NCBI RefSeq assembly: GCF_003667225.1
Contig: NZ_RCOM01000014.1
Location: forward strand, 1 to 40,007
Direction of reading: 5' to 3'
From: Kocuria rhizophila
GTDB taxonomy: Bacteria > Actinomycetota > Actinomycetes > Actinomycetales > Micrococcaceae
Length of the DNA stretch: 40,007 nt
Each line of letters opens with the position of its first letter. The stretch's first letter is position 1. Below the pieces are notes generated by a model. That model searched no databases. It was not told where the DNA came from and saw only the letters and a list, made by a program, of their open reading frames with translations. Of this stretch, positions 1-7,978 are shown piece by piece. The position numbers were made by a program, and so were the translations under genes.

Positions 1-39
1 GGTCTGCTCCATGATAGGGAGGACACCCGACCCGCACAG

Positions 40-59
40 GCGCCCGGAGCGCCGGGCGC
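40..59 (+). other. Small GC hairpin upstream of rimP
   Basis: Positions 40-47 and 52-59 are a perfect 8-bp inverted repeat around a 4-nt loop, 30 bases before the rimP start. It could be a leader hairpin or the end of an upstream transcript; the sequence does not decide. Bases 1-39 hold no gene that I can support. Confidence 0.4.
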
Positions 60-88
60 GCACGAGAACGCGCACGAAAAGAGGACCG

Positions 89-580
89 ATGACTTCCGAG
101 CACGATGCACCCATCCGCGCCGCCGTGGAGCCCGTGGTGGAGGCCGCCGGGCTGTTCCTGGAGGAGTGCGAGCTGAAGGGACAGGGCGGAACCCGGACCC
201 TGCAGGTCCTCGTGGACCTCCCGGACGGCACGGACGCGCTGAGCCTGGACCGGGTGGCCGCCGTGGCGCAGGAGATCTCCGACGCGCTGGACCGCACGGA
301 CCCCGTGCCCGGCCCGCCCTACGAGCTCGAGGTGTCCTCACCGGGCGCCACCCGCTCGCTCGAGACGCCGCGGCACTGGCGGCGCACGGTGGGCCACCTG
401 GTGCGGATCCGGCCGCTCGAGGGCGAGCGCTTCACGGCGCGGCTGCTCGAGGCGCACGACGACCACGCGGTGGTCCAGCGCTCCCACCAGCCCAAGAAGG
501 GCATGCCCGTCAAGCTGCTGGACCCCGAGCGCGTGGACTACGCGAGCATCCGCGGGGCGAAGTCCGAGGTGGAGATCTGA
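89..580 (+). CDS. rimP: Ribosome maturation factor RimP
   Basis: A 163-residue protein matching RimP (YhbC/DUF150), which binds the 30S subunit and assists its late assembly. The family N-terminal part is visible (IRAAVEPVVEAAGLFLEECE, then a region with VLVDLPDG and LDRVAAVAQEISDALD), followed by the hallmark YELEVSSPGATRSLETPRHWRR around residues 72-93, and a C-terminal SH3-like barrel (VRIRPLEGERFTARLLE). The reading frame is open from position 11, but the ATG at 89 is preceded by a purine-rich AAAAGAGGA and gives the normal family length, so I use it. RimP is the usual first gene of the nusA-infB operon, and nusA follows after 149 bases. Confidence 0.95.
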   Translation: MTSEHDAPIRAAVEPVVEAAGLFLEECELKGQGGTRTLQVLVDLPDGTDALSLDRVAAVAQEISDALDRTDPVPGPPYELEVSSPGATRSLETPRHWRRTVGHLVRIRPLEGERFTARLLEAHDDHAVVQRSHQPKKGMPVKLLDPERVDYASIRGAKSEVEI

Positions 581-597
581 GGCCGGGCCCGGCGATG

Positions 598-603
598 TAG
601 CAT
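598..603 (+). promoter_or_regulatory. Possible -10 box (TAGCAT) upstream of nusA
   Basis: TAGCAT fits the actinobacterial TAnnnT -10 pattern and lies in the rimP-nusA gap. No good -35 is seen. It would give a leader of about 120 bases containing the two hairpins annotated next. Weak evidence on its own. Confidence 0.25.
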
Positions 604-640
604 GGCCTGCAACAGATCACGACGTGAGACCCATGCAGCA

Positions 641-697
641 GCGCACCGCACGCACCCGTGCGGCGCGCTGTTTGGTTCCCGGCCCCGCTCGGGCCGG
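641..697 (+). promoter_or_regulatory. Two tandem hairpins in the nusA leader
   Basis: Hairpin 1: 7 perfect pairs (646-652 with 657-663) extended by GCGC/GCGC at 641-644 and 665-668. Hairpin 2: 7 perfect pairs (679-685 with 691-697), 5-nt loop. Neither is followed by a T-run. They sit between the rimP stop and the nusA Shine-Dalgarno (GAAGGAAGG, about 713-721). They could be an attenuator or a processing site; NusA autoregulation at its own leader is known in other bacteria, but here this is inference. Confidence 0.4.
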
Positions 698-729
698 ACA
701 GCCGCGTGGCGCGAAGGAAGGCCGGACAC

Positions 730-1707
730 ATGGACATCGACATGAGCACCCTGCGACTGCTGGAGCGCGAGCGGGACATCCCCGTGGACGTGTTGATCCC
801 CACCATCGAGCAGGCGCTGCTGCTGGCCTACATGCGCTCGCCCGGAGCGATCGACGGCGCCCGTGCCGAGGTCGAGCGCCGCTCGGGCCACGTGACCATC
901 TGGGCGCCCGAGCTGGACGAGGAGGACCGCCGGATCGGCGAGTTCGACGACACCCCCTCCGGCTTCGGACGGATCGCCGCCGCCACCGCGCGTCAGGTGA
1001 TCCTGCAGAAGCTGCGGGACGTCGAGGACGACAACGTCCTGGGCCACTTCAAGGGCCGTGAGGGTGAGCTGGTGTCCGGCCAGATCCAGCAGGGCAACAA
1101 CCCCAAGATGGTCCAGGTGAACCTGGGCACGGTGGAGGGGCTGCTGCCCCCGCACGAGCAGGTCCCGGGAGAGACCTACCGCCACGGCGACCGCATCCGC
1201 GCGTTCGTGGTGGAGGCCAAGCGGGGCTTCAAGGGCCCGTCCATCACGCTGTCCCGCTCCCACCCGGACCTGGTGCGCCGGCTGTTCGAGATGGAGGTCC
1301 CGGAGATCGCGGACGGCTCAGTGGAGATCGTCACCCTGGCCCGTGAGGCCGGGCACCGCACCAAGATGGCCGTGGAGGCCACGCGTCCCGGTGCGAACGC
1401 CAAGGGCGCGTGCATCGGGGACATGGGCTCGCGTGTGCGCGCGGTCATGAACGAGCTCGGGGACGAGAAGATCGACATCATCGACTTCTCCCAGGACCCG
1501 GCCGAGTTCATCCTCAATGCCCTGTCCCCGGCCCGGGTCTCGCGCGTCGTCGTGCTGGACGAGGCAGCCCGCTCCGCGCGTGCGGTCGTCCCGGACGCGC
1601 AGCTCTCGCTGGCCATCGGCAAGGAGGGGCAGAACGCGCGCCTCGCGGCCCGGCTCACGGGATGGAAGATCGACATCGTGCCCGAGTCCCGCGCAACGGA
1701 GCGCTGA
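730..1707 (+). CDS. nusA: Transcription termination/antitermination factor NusA
   Basis: A 325-residue NusA that binds RNA polymerase and modulates pausing, termination and antitermination. Visible order: N-terminal RNAP-binding domain (about 1-115, with IPTIEQALLLAY), S1 domain (about 117-185, LVSGQIQQGNNPKMVQVNLG), then two KH domains with the GxxG loops IGDMG and IGKEG (the latter in LSLAIGKEGQNARLAARLTG). The protein stops after the second KH domain, without the C-terminal acidic repeats of proteobacterial NusA, as is usual for Gram-positives. The open frame extends upstream to 658 but the ATG at 730 has a strong GAAGGAAGG 5' of it and a normal NusA beginning (MDIDMSTLRLLER). It lies between rimP and ylxR. 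Confidence 0.97.
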   Translation: MDIDMSTLRLLERERDIPVDVLIPTIEQALLLAYMRSPGAIDGARAEVERRSGHVTIWAPELDEEDRRIGEFDDTPSGFGRIAAATARQVILQKLRDVEDDNVLGHFKGREGELVSGQIQQGNNPKMVQVNLGTVEGLLPPHEQVPGETYRHGDRIRAFVVEAKRGFKGPSITLSRSHPDLVRRLFEMEVPEIADGSVEIVTLAREAGHRTKMAVEATRPGANAKGACIGDMGSRVRAVMNELGDEKIDIIDFSQDPAEFILNALSPARVSRVVVLDEAARSARAVVPDAQLSLAIGKEGQNARLAARLTGWKIDIVPESRATER

Positions 1708-1743
1708 GACCCGCGGAATTCGAGGGAACGGCGCCCGGCGCGC

Positions 1744-1749
1744 TAGACT
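1744..1749 (+). promoter_or_regulatory. -10 box TAGACT, internal promoter before ylxR
   Basis: TAGACT in the context GCGCTAGACTGTG, 85 bases before the ylxR start. The same core CTAGACTG recurs before hflX (30724) and hisB (37472), which supports it as a real vegetative promoter element of this genome. No clear -35. It predicts a start near 1756 and separate transcription of ylxR-infB from nusA. Confidence 0.5.
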
Positions 1750-1834
1750 GTGCTCTGATCAGGTGGACCATCTGCCGGGATCGTGCGCGCTCAGGCGCCG
1801 GGCGGTCCACGGGGATGGCACACGAGGAGCAGGG

Positions 1835-2167
1835 ATGAGCACCACGAGCCTTCGCACCTGCGTGGGGTGTCGCACCGTGACGTCCCCCGATCAACTCGTC
1901 CGCGTGACGACGGAGAGCACCGCAGCCGGCCCCCGGGTCGTTGCGGATCTCCGCCGCCAGTTGGGAGGCCGTGGGGCCTGGGTGCACGCCACCCCCCGCT
2001 GCGTCGACCTCGCGATCCGGAAACGGGCCTTCAACCGCTCGTTCCGCACCGCGGTCAGCGCGCAGGACCTCATGGAACAGCTCCGCGTGCTCCTGCCCGT
2101 GCAGGAGGACGAACACCAGGAAAGCGAGTCAGAAGACCATGGAAAACCGATGAGTGCCGGCCGATGA
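1835..2167 (+). CDS. ylxR: YlxR-family RNA-binding protein (DUF448)
   Basis: A 110-residue basic protein. The N-terminal TCVGCRTV motif (residues 8-15), followed by LVRV and GRGAWVHATPRCVDLAIRKRAFNRSFR, is diagnostic of YlxR/DUF448, a small RNA/nucleic acid-binding family (reported as a regulator and RNase P partner in some Firmicutes). The gene is almost always between nusA and infB, as here. The frame is open well upstream, overlapping nusA, but the ATG at 1835 is preceded by GAGGAGCAGGG and starts the family-typical sequence. The C-terminal 20 residues are acidic and polar and look disordered. The 125-base gap to infB holds the infB leader hairpin. Confidence 0.9.
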   Translation: MSTTSLRTCVGCRTVTSPDQLVRVTTESTAAGPRVVADLRRQLGGRGAWVHATPRCVDLAIRKRAFNRSFRTAVSAQDLMEQLRVLLPVQEDEHQESESEDHGKPMSAGR

Positions 2168-2253
2168 GTACCTCCACGTACTCACCCCGCAGCCGTGCAG
2201 GACACCCGCGCACCGCGCTCGTGTCCGGCGGCCGCTTCAACGGAAGATAAACG

Positions 2254-2291
2254 GTTCGTACCTGTTTCGGTGCGGACCGAGACAGGAGAAC
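2254..2291 (+). promoter_or_regulatory. infB leader hairpin covering the Shine-Dalgarno
   Basis: Inner stem: 2261-2271 pairs with 2276-2286 (11 pairs, one G-U, 4-nt loop GCGG). After a small bulge (2258-2260 against 2287), an outer stem pairs GTTC 2254-2257 with GAAC 2288-2291. The Shine-Dalgarno AGGAG (2284-2288) lies almost entirely in the 3' strand, and the infB GTG is at 2293. As folded, this would hide the ribosome-binding site, so it is a candidate translational control element. Confidence 0.55.
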
Positions 2292-2292
2292 A

Positions 2293-5184
2293 GTGGCCAA
2301 GCCCCGTGTCCACGAGCTCGCGAAAGAGCTCGGAATCACGTCCAAGGAAGCAATTTCCAAACTTCAGGAACTCGGTGAGTTCGTCCGTGGCGCATCGTCC
2401 ACGGTCGAGCCGCCCGTAGCCAAGAAGCTGCGCACCGCGTTCCCCGCCGGCGGCGACAGCGCCGCGGCGTCCAAGCCCGCGGCCAAGGCCCCCTCCCAGG
2501 GTGCCAAGAAGCCCGCGGCCCCGGGCCCGAAGCCCGCCGCCAAGGCACCCGCCAAGCCCGGCGCGTCCAGCGACGCCGCACCGGCCGAGAAGCCCGCGGC
2601 GCGCGAGACCCCGAAGGCCGCCGCCCCGAAGGCCGAGGCGCCGCAGCGGACCGAGCCGGCCGCGTCGTCGTCGGAGTCCGCAACCCCCGAGGCCCCGGCG
2701 AGCAGCGCTCCCAAGCCCGCGGGCGCCACTCCCGGCCCGCGCAAGAGCCCCGCGCCCGGCGCCAAGCCGGGGCAGTCCGCTCCCCGTCCCGGGAACAACC
2801 CGTTCGCCTCGCAGCAGGGGATGGGCCGTTCCGAGGGCGGCGCGCAGCGCGGCGGTCCTCGTCCCGGTGGCCAGCAGCGCTCTGCCAAGCCCGGTGCACC
2901 GCGCCCCGGCAACAACCCGTTCGCAGCCCAGCAGGGCATGCGCTCGGCCAACTCCGGTCAGGGCGGGCCCCGTCCGGGCGGTCCGCGCCCCGGAGGCCCC
3001 CGTCCCGCGCAGTCGGGCCAGGGCGGTCCGCGTCCCGGTGCGCCTCGCACGGGCGCTCCCCGTCAGGGCCAGGGCGGCCCCCGTCCCGGTGGTCCGCGCC
3101 CCTCGCCGAACATGATGCCCGGCCAGACCACGAGCGTGGCGCCGATCGGCAGCCGTCCGGCTCCGGGAAGCGGCCCGCGCCGCGGTGGTGGCGGTCCCGG
3201 TGGCGGACCCGGTGGCGGCGGCGGATTCCGCGGTCGCGGCGGTCGTGGCGGCACCCAGGGTGCCTTCGGCCGCGGCGGTGCCCGTGGCAAGCACCGCAAG
3301 TCGAAGCGGGCGAAGCGCCAGGAGCTCGAGCAGATGAGCGCACCCGCCGTCGGCGGTGTGTCGGTGCCCCACGGCGACGGCAGCACGGTTGTGCGCCTGC
3401 GCCGCGGTGCCTCGCTCATGGACTTCGCGGAGAAGATCAACGCCAACCCGGCGTCGCTCGTGACCGTCCTCATCCACCTGGGTGAGATGGCCACGCAGAC
3501 CCAGTCCCTGGACGAGGAGACCTTCCAGCTCCTCGGTGCCGAGCTCGGCTACCAGATCCAGGTGGTGTCCCCGGAGGACGAGGAGCGCGAGCTGCTCGAG
3601 TCCTTCGACATCGACCTCGAGGCCGAGCTGGAGGCCGAGGGCGAGGACGTCCTCGCCCCGCGTCCCCCTGTGGTCACTGTCATGGGCCACGTGGACCACG
3701 GCAAGACCCGTCTGCTGGACGCGATCCGGAACACCAAGGTGATCGAGGGCGAGGCCGGTGGCATCACCCAGCACATCGGTGCGTACCAGATCTCCACCGA
3801 GGTGGACGACCAGGAGCGCCTGATCACGTTCATCGACACCCCGGGTCACGAGGCGTTCACCGCCATGCGTGCCCGTGGTGCGCAGGTCACGGACATCGCC
3901 GTGCTGGTGGTCGCCGCGGACGACGGCGTCATGCCGCAGACCGTGGAGGCGCTGAACCACGCGCAGGCGGCCAACGTGCCGATCGTGGTGGCCGTGAACA
4001 AGGTGGACAAGCCGGACGCGAACCCGGAGAAGATCCGCGGCCAGCTCACCGAGTACGGTCTCGTGCCGGAGGAGTACGGCGGCGACACCATGTTCGTGGA
4101 CGTCTCCGCCCGCGAGAACCTCAACATCGACGACCTGCTGGACGCGATCGTGCTGACGGCGGACGGTGCCCTGGAGCTGCAGGCCAACCCGGACAAGAAC
4201 GCCCGCGGTGTGGCCATCGAGGCCAACCTGGACAAGGGCCGCGGCGCCGTGTGCACCGTGCTGGTCCAGTCCGGCACGCTGAAGGTCGGCGACTCGATCG
4301 TCGCCGGCGCGGCCTACGGCCGTGTCCGCGCGATGTTCGACGAGATGGGTCGCACCGTGGAGGCGGCCACGCCGTCCCGCCCGGTGCAGGTGCTGGGTCT
4401 GTCCACCGTGCCGCGCGCCGGTGACACGTTCCTGGCCACCCAGGAGGAGCGCACCGCACGCCAGATCGCCGAGAAGCGTGAGGCGGCGGACCGCAACGCC
4501 CAGCTGGCCAAGCGCCGCAAGCGCATCACGCTGGAGTCCTTCGACGAGGCCGTGGCAGAGGGCAAGATCGACACCCTCAACCTCATCATCAAGGGCGACG
4601 TGTCCGGTGCCGTGGAGGCGCTCGAGGACTCGCTGCTCAAGATCGACGTGGGCGAGGAGGTCCAGCTGCGCGTCATCCACCGCGGCGTGGGCGCCATCAC
4701 GCAGAACGACGTGAACCTGGCCACGGTGGACAACGCCGTGATCATCGGCTTCAACGTCCGTCCGGCGGAGCGCGTCACGGAGCTCGCGGACCGCGAGGGC
4801 GTGGAGATGAAGTTCTACTCGGTCATCTACAACGCCATCGACGAGGTCGAGAGCGCGCTCAAGGGCATGCTCAAGCCGGAGTACGAGGAGGTGGAGCTCG
4901 GCACCGCCGAGATCCGCGAGGTGTTCCGCTCCTCCAAGTGGGGCAACATCGCCGGTGCCTACATCACCAAGGGCATCGTCCGCCGCAACGGCAAGGCCCG
5001 TCTGGTGCGCGACGGCAACGTGGTGCAGGACAACCTCACCATCGACTCGCTGCGCCGCTTCAAGGACGACGCCACCGAGGTCCGCGAGGGCTACGAGTGC
5101 GGTATCGGGCTCGGCTCCTTCAACGACATCCACGAAGGTGACATCATCGAGACCTGGGAGATGCGCGAGAAGCCGCGCGACTGA
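2293..5184 (+). CDS. infB: Translation initiation factor IF-2
   Basis: A 963-residue GTPase that brings initiator fMet-tRNA to the ribosome. Residues 1-50 form the IF2_N fold ([20 protein letters not shown]). About 55-340 is a low-complexity Ala/Pro/Lys then Gly/Pro/Arg-rich linker with PRPGNNPFA duplicated and many GGPRPGG-like repeats, ending in a basic [12 protein letters not shown]; this is the usual actinobacterial long form. The G domain shows GHVDHGKT (465-472), DTPGH (515-519) and NKVD (569-572). Domains II, III and the fMet-binding IV follow to the end (WEMREKPRD). GTG start; the SD AGGAG is paired in the leader hairpin. Two hairpins follow the stop, then rbfA. Confidence 0.98.
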   Translation: MAKPRVHELAKELGITSKEAISKLQELGEFVRGASSTVEPPVAKKLRTAFPAGGDSAAASKPAAKAPSQGAKKPAAPGPKPAAKAPAKPGASSDAAPAEKPAARETPKAAAPKAEAPQRTEPAASSSESATPEAPASSAPKPAGATPGPRKSPAPGAKPGQSAPRPGNNPFASQQGMGRSEGGAQRGGPRPGGQQRSAKPGAPRPGNNPFAAQQGMRSANSGQGGPRPGGPRPGGPRPAQSGQGGPRPGAPRTGAPRQGQGGPRPGGPRPSPNMMPGQTTSVAPIGSRPAPGSGPRRGGGGPGGGPGGGGGFRGRGGRGGTQGAFGRGGARGKHRKSKRAKRQELEQMSAPAVGGVSVPHGDGSTVVRLRRGASLMDFAEKINANPASLVTVLIHLGEMATQTQSLDEETFQLLGAELGYQIQVVSPEDEERELLESFDIDLEAELEAEGEDVLAPRPPVVTVMGHVDHGKTRLLDAIRNTKVIEGEAGGITQHIGAYQISTEVDDQERLITFIDTPGHEAFTAMRARGAQVTDIAVLVVAADDGVMPQTVEALNHAQAANVPIVVAVNKVDKPDANPEKIRGQLTEYGLVPEEYGGDTMFVDVSARENLNIDDLLDAIVLTADGALELQANPDKNARGVAIEANLDKGRGAVCTVLVQSGTLKVGDSIVAGAAYGRVRAMFDEMGRTVEAATPSRPVQVLGLSTVPRAGDTFLATQEERTARQIAEKREAADRNAQLAKRRKRITLESFDEAVAEGKIDTLNLIIKGDVSGAVEALEDSLLKIDVGEEVQLRVIHRGVGAITQNDVNLATVDNAVIIGFNVRPAERVTELADREGVEMKFYSVIYNAIDEVESALKGMLKPEYEEVELGTAEIREVFRSSKWGNIAGAYITKGIVRRNGKARLVRDGNVVQDNLTIDSLRRFKDDATEVREGYECGIGLGSFNDIHEGDIIETWEMREKPRD

Positions 5185-5192
5185 CAGGCTCC

Positions 5193-5230
5193 ACCGGCTG
5201 CGGCGCTCCTCGCGGGGCGCCGCGGCCGGT
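5193..5230 (+). terminator. Hairpin after infB (first of two)
   Basis: A 16-pair stem: 5193-5208 with 5215-5230, with two G-U pairs in the RNA sense and a 6-nt loop, starting 9 bases after the infB stop. No T-run follows, common for actinobacterial terminators and RNA 3'-end stabilisers. Confidence 0.6.
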
Positions 5231-5246
5231 GCGCACGACCGCGTGA

Positions 5247-5288
5247 CCGGATGCCCGGGGACTCCTCACGGAGGCCCCGGGCATCCGG
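5247..5288 (+). terminator. Hairpin after infB (second of two)
   Basis: A perfect 14-pair stem: 5247-5260 with 5275-5288, with a 14-nt loop that can itself form CTCC/GGAG. No T-run. With the preceding hairpin it probably ends or attenuates the infB transcript before rbfA, 112 bases downstream. Confidence 0.65.
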
Positions 5289-5400
5289 CCCCGCACCGGG
5301 GCGCGTCCTGGACGCGCCGCCCCCGGGCGGTCCCGCACCGGCGGTTCCGTCCCCTGACTTCGGCAGCGCGCCGCGCTGCCCGCACACGAGGAGTTCCACC

Positions 5401-5862
5401 ATGGCCGACGCCGCACGCGCCGCACGACTGGCCGATCGCATCAAGGTGATCGTGGCCCAGGCTCTCGAACGCAGGATCAAGGACCCCCGACTGGGTTTCG
5501 TGACCGTGACCGACGCCCGCGTGACCAACGACCTGCAGCACGCCACGCTCTACTACACGGTCTACGGGGACGAGGAGCAGCGCGAGGAGACGGCCCGCGC
5601 GCTGGAGTCCGCCAAGGGCATCCTGCGCTCCGAGGTGGGCAAGAACATCACCGCGCGGCTGACCCCCACGCTCACGTTCGTGGCGGACGAGATCCCCGCG
5701 GACGCCGCCCGGCTGGAGACCCTGCTGCGCTCCGCCCGTGAGAAGGACGCTCAGGTGGCGGCCCAGGCAGAGGGTGCCCAGTACGCGGCGGGAGAGGACG
5801 CCTACCGCACGCCGTCCGACGAGGACGACGCCGAGGGCCCCCGCAGCACCCCGCAGGCCTGA
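5401..5862 (+). CDS. rbfA: Ribosome-binding factor A
   Basis: A 153-residue protein with the single KH-like fold of RbfA, which binds the 30S neck region and helps 16S rRNA 5'-end maturation and cold adaptation. Family signatures: ARLADRIKVIVAQALE at the N-terminus, DPRLGFVTVTDARVTNDLQHATLYYTVYG (residues about 28-56) and LTPTLTFVADE. The last 35 residues are acidic and likely disordered. The ATG at 5401 has GAGGAGTTCCACC just before it; the longer frame from 5251 runs through the terminator hairpin and is rejected. rbfA follows infB as in most bacteria, and truB starts 5 bases after its stop. Confidence 0.96.
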   Translation: MADAARAARLADRIKVIVAQALERRIKDPRLGFVTVTDARVTNDLQHATLYYTVYGDEEQREETARALESAKGILRSEVGKNITARLTPTLTFVADEIPADAARLETLLRSAREKDAQVAAQAEGAQYAAGEDAYRTPSDEDDAEGPRSTPQA

Positions 5863-5867
5863 GCTCC

Positions 5868-7046
5868 GTGGGCGCACGAGAGGACGTCCCCACCCCGGCC
5901 CCGTCCCTTCCGAGGGTCCCGGGGCTCGTGGTCGTGGACAAGCCGCTGGGCTGGACCTCGCACGACGTCGTGGCGCGCATGCGCCGGCTGGCGGGGACCC
6001 GGAAGGTGGGGCACGCCGGGACACTGGACCCGGCGGCGTCGGGCGTGCTGGTGATCGGTGTGGAGAAGGCCACCAAGCTGCTCACCTACGTGACCGGCAC
6101 GGACAAGACCTACCGCGCCGGCATCCGCCTGGGGGCGGCCACCGTGACCGATGACGCCGAGGGCGACGTCACGCGCACGGCGGACCCCGAGCTGCTGGCC
6201 GGGATCACGGACGAGCAGGTCATGGCCGCCGTGGCGCGGCTCACGGGCGAGATCCAGCAGGTCCCCTCCGCGGTGAGCGCGATCAAGGTGAACGGGCAGC
6301 GCTCCTACGCGCGGGTCCGCAGCGGCGAGGACGTGCAGCTGCCGGCGCGCCCGGTCACGGTGTCCCGGTTCGAGGTCCACTCGATCCGGCGCGTCGACTC
6401 CGCTGAGACCGGTGTCCCCGACGCAGCGGCGGCCATCGACGTGGACGCGACCGTGACGTGCTCCTCCGGAACCTACGTCCGCGCCCTCGCCCGCGACCTC
6501 GGGGAGGACCTCGGCGTGGGCGGACACCTCACAGCGCTGCGGCGCACCCGCGTGGGATCCTTCACGCTGGACTCCGCCCACACGCTGGAGGAGCTCACGG
6601 AACAGGTGCGCTCCGGTGCCACGGTCACCACGCTGGCCATTGCCGACGCCGCGCGGCAGCTCTTCCCGGTGCGCGAGCTCACGGCCACGGAGGCCACGGA
6701 CCTCTCCCACGGCCGTCGCATCCCGGCCTCCGGGACTCCCCGCCACGACGCCGCCCGGGGAGCCGCGAAGACCCCCGTCGCGTGCTTCGCGCCGGACGGG
6801 ACGCTCGTGGCCCTGGCCGAGGACCGGGGACGTGCGGAGCAGCGCTACACGACCTCGGTGCTGGGGATCACTGCGGGGACCACGTTCTCCGAGCCGGCAC
6901 CACGGGAGACACCCGCGGCGGCGGAACACTCCGTGCAGCCGCACGCCGTTGCCGATCAGGCCCCCGGGACCCCGGGTGAGGACCGGGGGAGCGGAGCCAC
7001 CACGGAAGACACGGACACGACACACGGAGAGCGGGCGGGCGACTGA
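5868..7046 (+). CDS. truB: tRNA pseudouridine(55) synthase TruB
   Basis: A 392-residue TruB, which makes pseudouridine 55 in the tRNA T-loop. PGLVVVDKPLGWTSHDVV leads to the catalytic GHAGTLDPAASGVL with the nucleophile Asp54; KTYRAGIRLG, the PSAVSAIKVNGQRSYARVR motif and a PUA-type C-terminal region (LSHGRRIPASG) follow. The last 60 or so residues (from about 335) are Pro/Glu/Asp/Thr-rich with no fold visible, making the protein longer than usual. GTG start at 5868 with no strong SD, so it is probably coupled to rbfA. The stop TGA (7044-7046) shares its last base with the ATG of the next gene. Confidence 0.95.
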   Translation: MGAREDVPTPAPSLPRVPGLVVVDKPLGWTSHDVVARMRRLAGTRKVGHAGTLDPAASGVLVIGVEKATKLLTYVTGTDKTYRAGIRLGAATVTDDAEGDVTRTADPELLAGITDEQVMAAVARLTGEIQQVPSAVSAIKVNGQRSYARVRSGEDVQLPARPVTVSRFEVHSIRRVDSAETGVPDAAAAIDVDATVTCSSGTYVRALARDLGEDLGVGGHLTALRRTRVGSFTLDSAHTLEELTEQVRSGATVTTLAIADAARQLFPVRELTATEATDLSHGRRIPASGTPRHDAARGAAKTPVACFAPDGTLVALAEDRGRAEQRYTTSVLGITAGTTFSEPAPRETPAAAEHSVQPHAVADQAPGTPGEDRGSGATTEDTDTTHGERAGD

Positions 7047-7417
7047 TGCTGTGGGGATACGACGGGTGGTTCTGGGCCGCGGTGGTCCTCGGTGTGCTCT
7101 CCTGCGTGGTGTGCCTGGTGCAGGCACTGCGTGGCCGGGCACCGGATGACTTCTCCCAGGGCTCGGTGTTGGTCCTCGAGGCCTTCCTGCTGGTCTACTG
7201 CGTGGGGTCCCTGCTGCTGCCGATCCTCGGCCCCTCGGCCTCCGGCAGCGTGCTGGAGTACTGGGGGTACCTGCTCACCGCGCTGCTGATCCCGGCGGGC
7301 GCGTTCGTGTGGTCCCTCGTGGAGCGGTCCCGCTGGTCCACGCTGATCCTCGCGGCCGCGGGCCCCGTGGTGATCGTGATGGTCTACCGCATGAACTACA
7401 TCTGGTACTACCAGTGA
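7046..7417 (+). CDS. Conserved small membrane protein (four predicted TM helices)
   Basis: A 123-residue hydrophobic protein with about four membrane segments: WFWAAVVLGVLSCVVCLVQAL, VLVLEAFLLVYCVGSLLLPIL, YLLTALLIPAGAFVWSLV and STLILAAAGPVVIVMVYRM. A cytoplasmic-looking loop with RGRAPDDFSQ follows helix 1. I recognise the type as a membrane protein that accompanies truB/ribF in Micrococcales, but know no function. Its ATG overlaps the truB stop by one base, so it is translationally coupled. A possible link with the next membrane protein is only inferred from adjacency. Confidence 0.75.
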   Translation: MLWGYDGWFWAAVVLGVLSCVVCLVQALRGRAPDDFSQGSVLVLEAFLLVYCVGSLLLPILGPSASGSVLEYWGYLLTALLIPAGAFVWSLVERSRWSTLILAAAGPVVIVMVYRMNYIWYYQ

Positions 7418-7461
7418 CCCCTGGCGCCCCCGCACCCCAGCACTTCACGGAAGGACAGACG

Positions 7462-7929
7462 ATGGACCGCGAGACCTCGCACAGCACCCTGCAGCAGCGC
7501 TTCGGCCGCCGCTCGGGTGCCCGGCGGCACGACCGCAAGAGCTCCGGCTTCGGCCGCGTGCTGATCGTGGTCTACTGGGTCTTCTCCCTCTCCGCGGGTG
7601 TCCGCTCGCTGTACCAGCTGGCCACCGAGTTCAGCCTGGCGCCCCTGGCCATCCTGCTGTCCACGTTCTCCGCCGCCGTCTACGTGGTGGCCACGATCGC
7701 CCTGTCCCGTTCCGGCGCGTGCTGGCACCGCGTGGCCACCGCCGCGGTGCTCGTGGAGCTCGTGGGCGTGCTCGGCGTGGGCCTGCTGAGCGTTCTGCAC
7801 CCCGAGCTGTTCCCCAAGGCCAGCGTGTGGTCCGACTTCGGCGCGGGGTACGGCTACATCCCCCTCGTGCTCCCCGTGGTGGGGCTCGCGTGGCTCTGGG
7901 TGACGCGGCCGTCCCGCGCGGAGCGGTAG
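7462..7929 (+). CDS. Conserved membrane protein, function unknown
   Basis: A 155-residue protein with a basic N-terminus (RFGRRSGARRHDRKSS) and four likely membrane helices (VLIVVYWVFSLSAGVRSLYQL, PLAILLSTFSAAVYVVATIAL, VATAAVLVELVGVLGVGLLS, YIPLVLPVVGLAWLWV). The ATG at 7462 has AAGGACAGACG upstream; the frame is open further 5' but runs through the previous gene. I do not recognise a characterised family. It sits 44 bases after the preceding membrane protein and 45 before ribF, so it probably shares their operon; its stop codon TAG is part of the -10 box of the ribF promoter. Confidence 0.75.
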   Translation: MDRETSHSTLQQRFGRRSGARRHDRKSSGFGRVLIVVYWVFSLSAGVRSLYQLATEFSLAPLAILLSTFSAAVYVVATIALSRSGACWHRVATAAVLVELVGVLGVGLLSVLHPELFPKASVWSDFGAGYGYIPLVLPVVGLAWLWVTRPSRAER

Positions 7930-7932
7930 GCT
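7927..7932 (+). promoter_or_regulatory. -10 box TAGGCT of a predicted ribF promoter
   Basis: TAGGCT starts at the stop codon of the upstream gene. Seven bases later is an ATG at 7940, the spacing expected for transcription starting at that A (leaderless). No clear -35. It would transcribe the 12-codon upstream ORF and ribF. Confidence 0.45.
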
Positions 7933-7939
7933 CTACGAG

Positions 7940-7978
7940 ATGCGCCACCAGCCGAGAAGACATCGAGGAGAGCTGTGA
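7940..7978 (+). CDS. Possible leaderless upstream ORF of ribF (12 residues)
   Basis: ATG at 7940 opens MRHQPRRHRGEL and stops at TGA 7976-7978, which overlaps the ribF GTG (7975-7977). The ATG is 7 nt after a TAGGCT -10 box, so it could be the first codon of the mRNA. Its codons include adjacent AGA-AGA plus CAT, CGA and GGA, all rare in this GC-rich genome: this fits either a regulatory leader peptide or simply non-coding DNA. The ribF Shine-Dalgarno GAGGAG (7965-7970) lies inside it. Confidence 0.3.
   Translation: MRHQPRRHRGEL

Noticed and set aside
2182-5133. Long open frame (983 codons) antisense to infB
   Set aside because: It mirrors the GC-rich codons of infB; its protein is a low-complexity Leu/Ala/Arg/His/Val string with no domain and no ribosome-binding site. 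A composition shadow.
7930-7974. FMN riboswitch before ribF
   Set aside because: The gap is only 45 bases, with no room for the FMN aptamer, and no conserved RFN-element sequence is visible.
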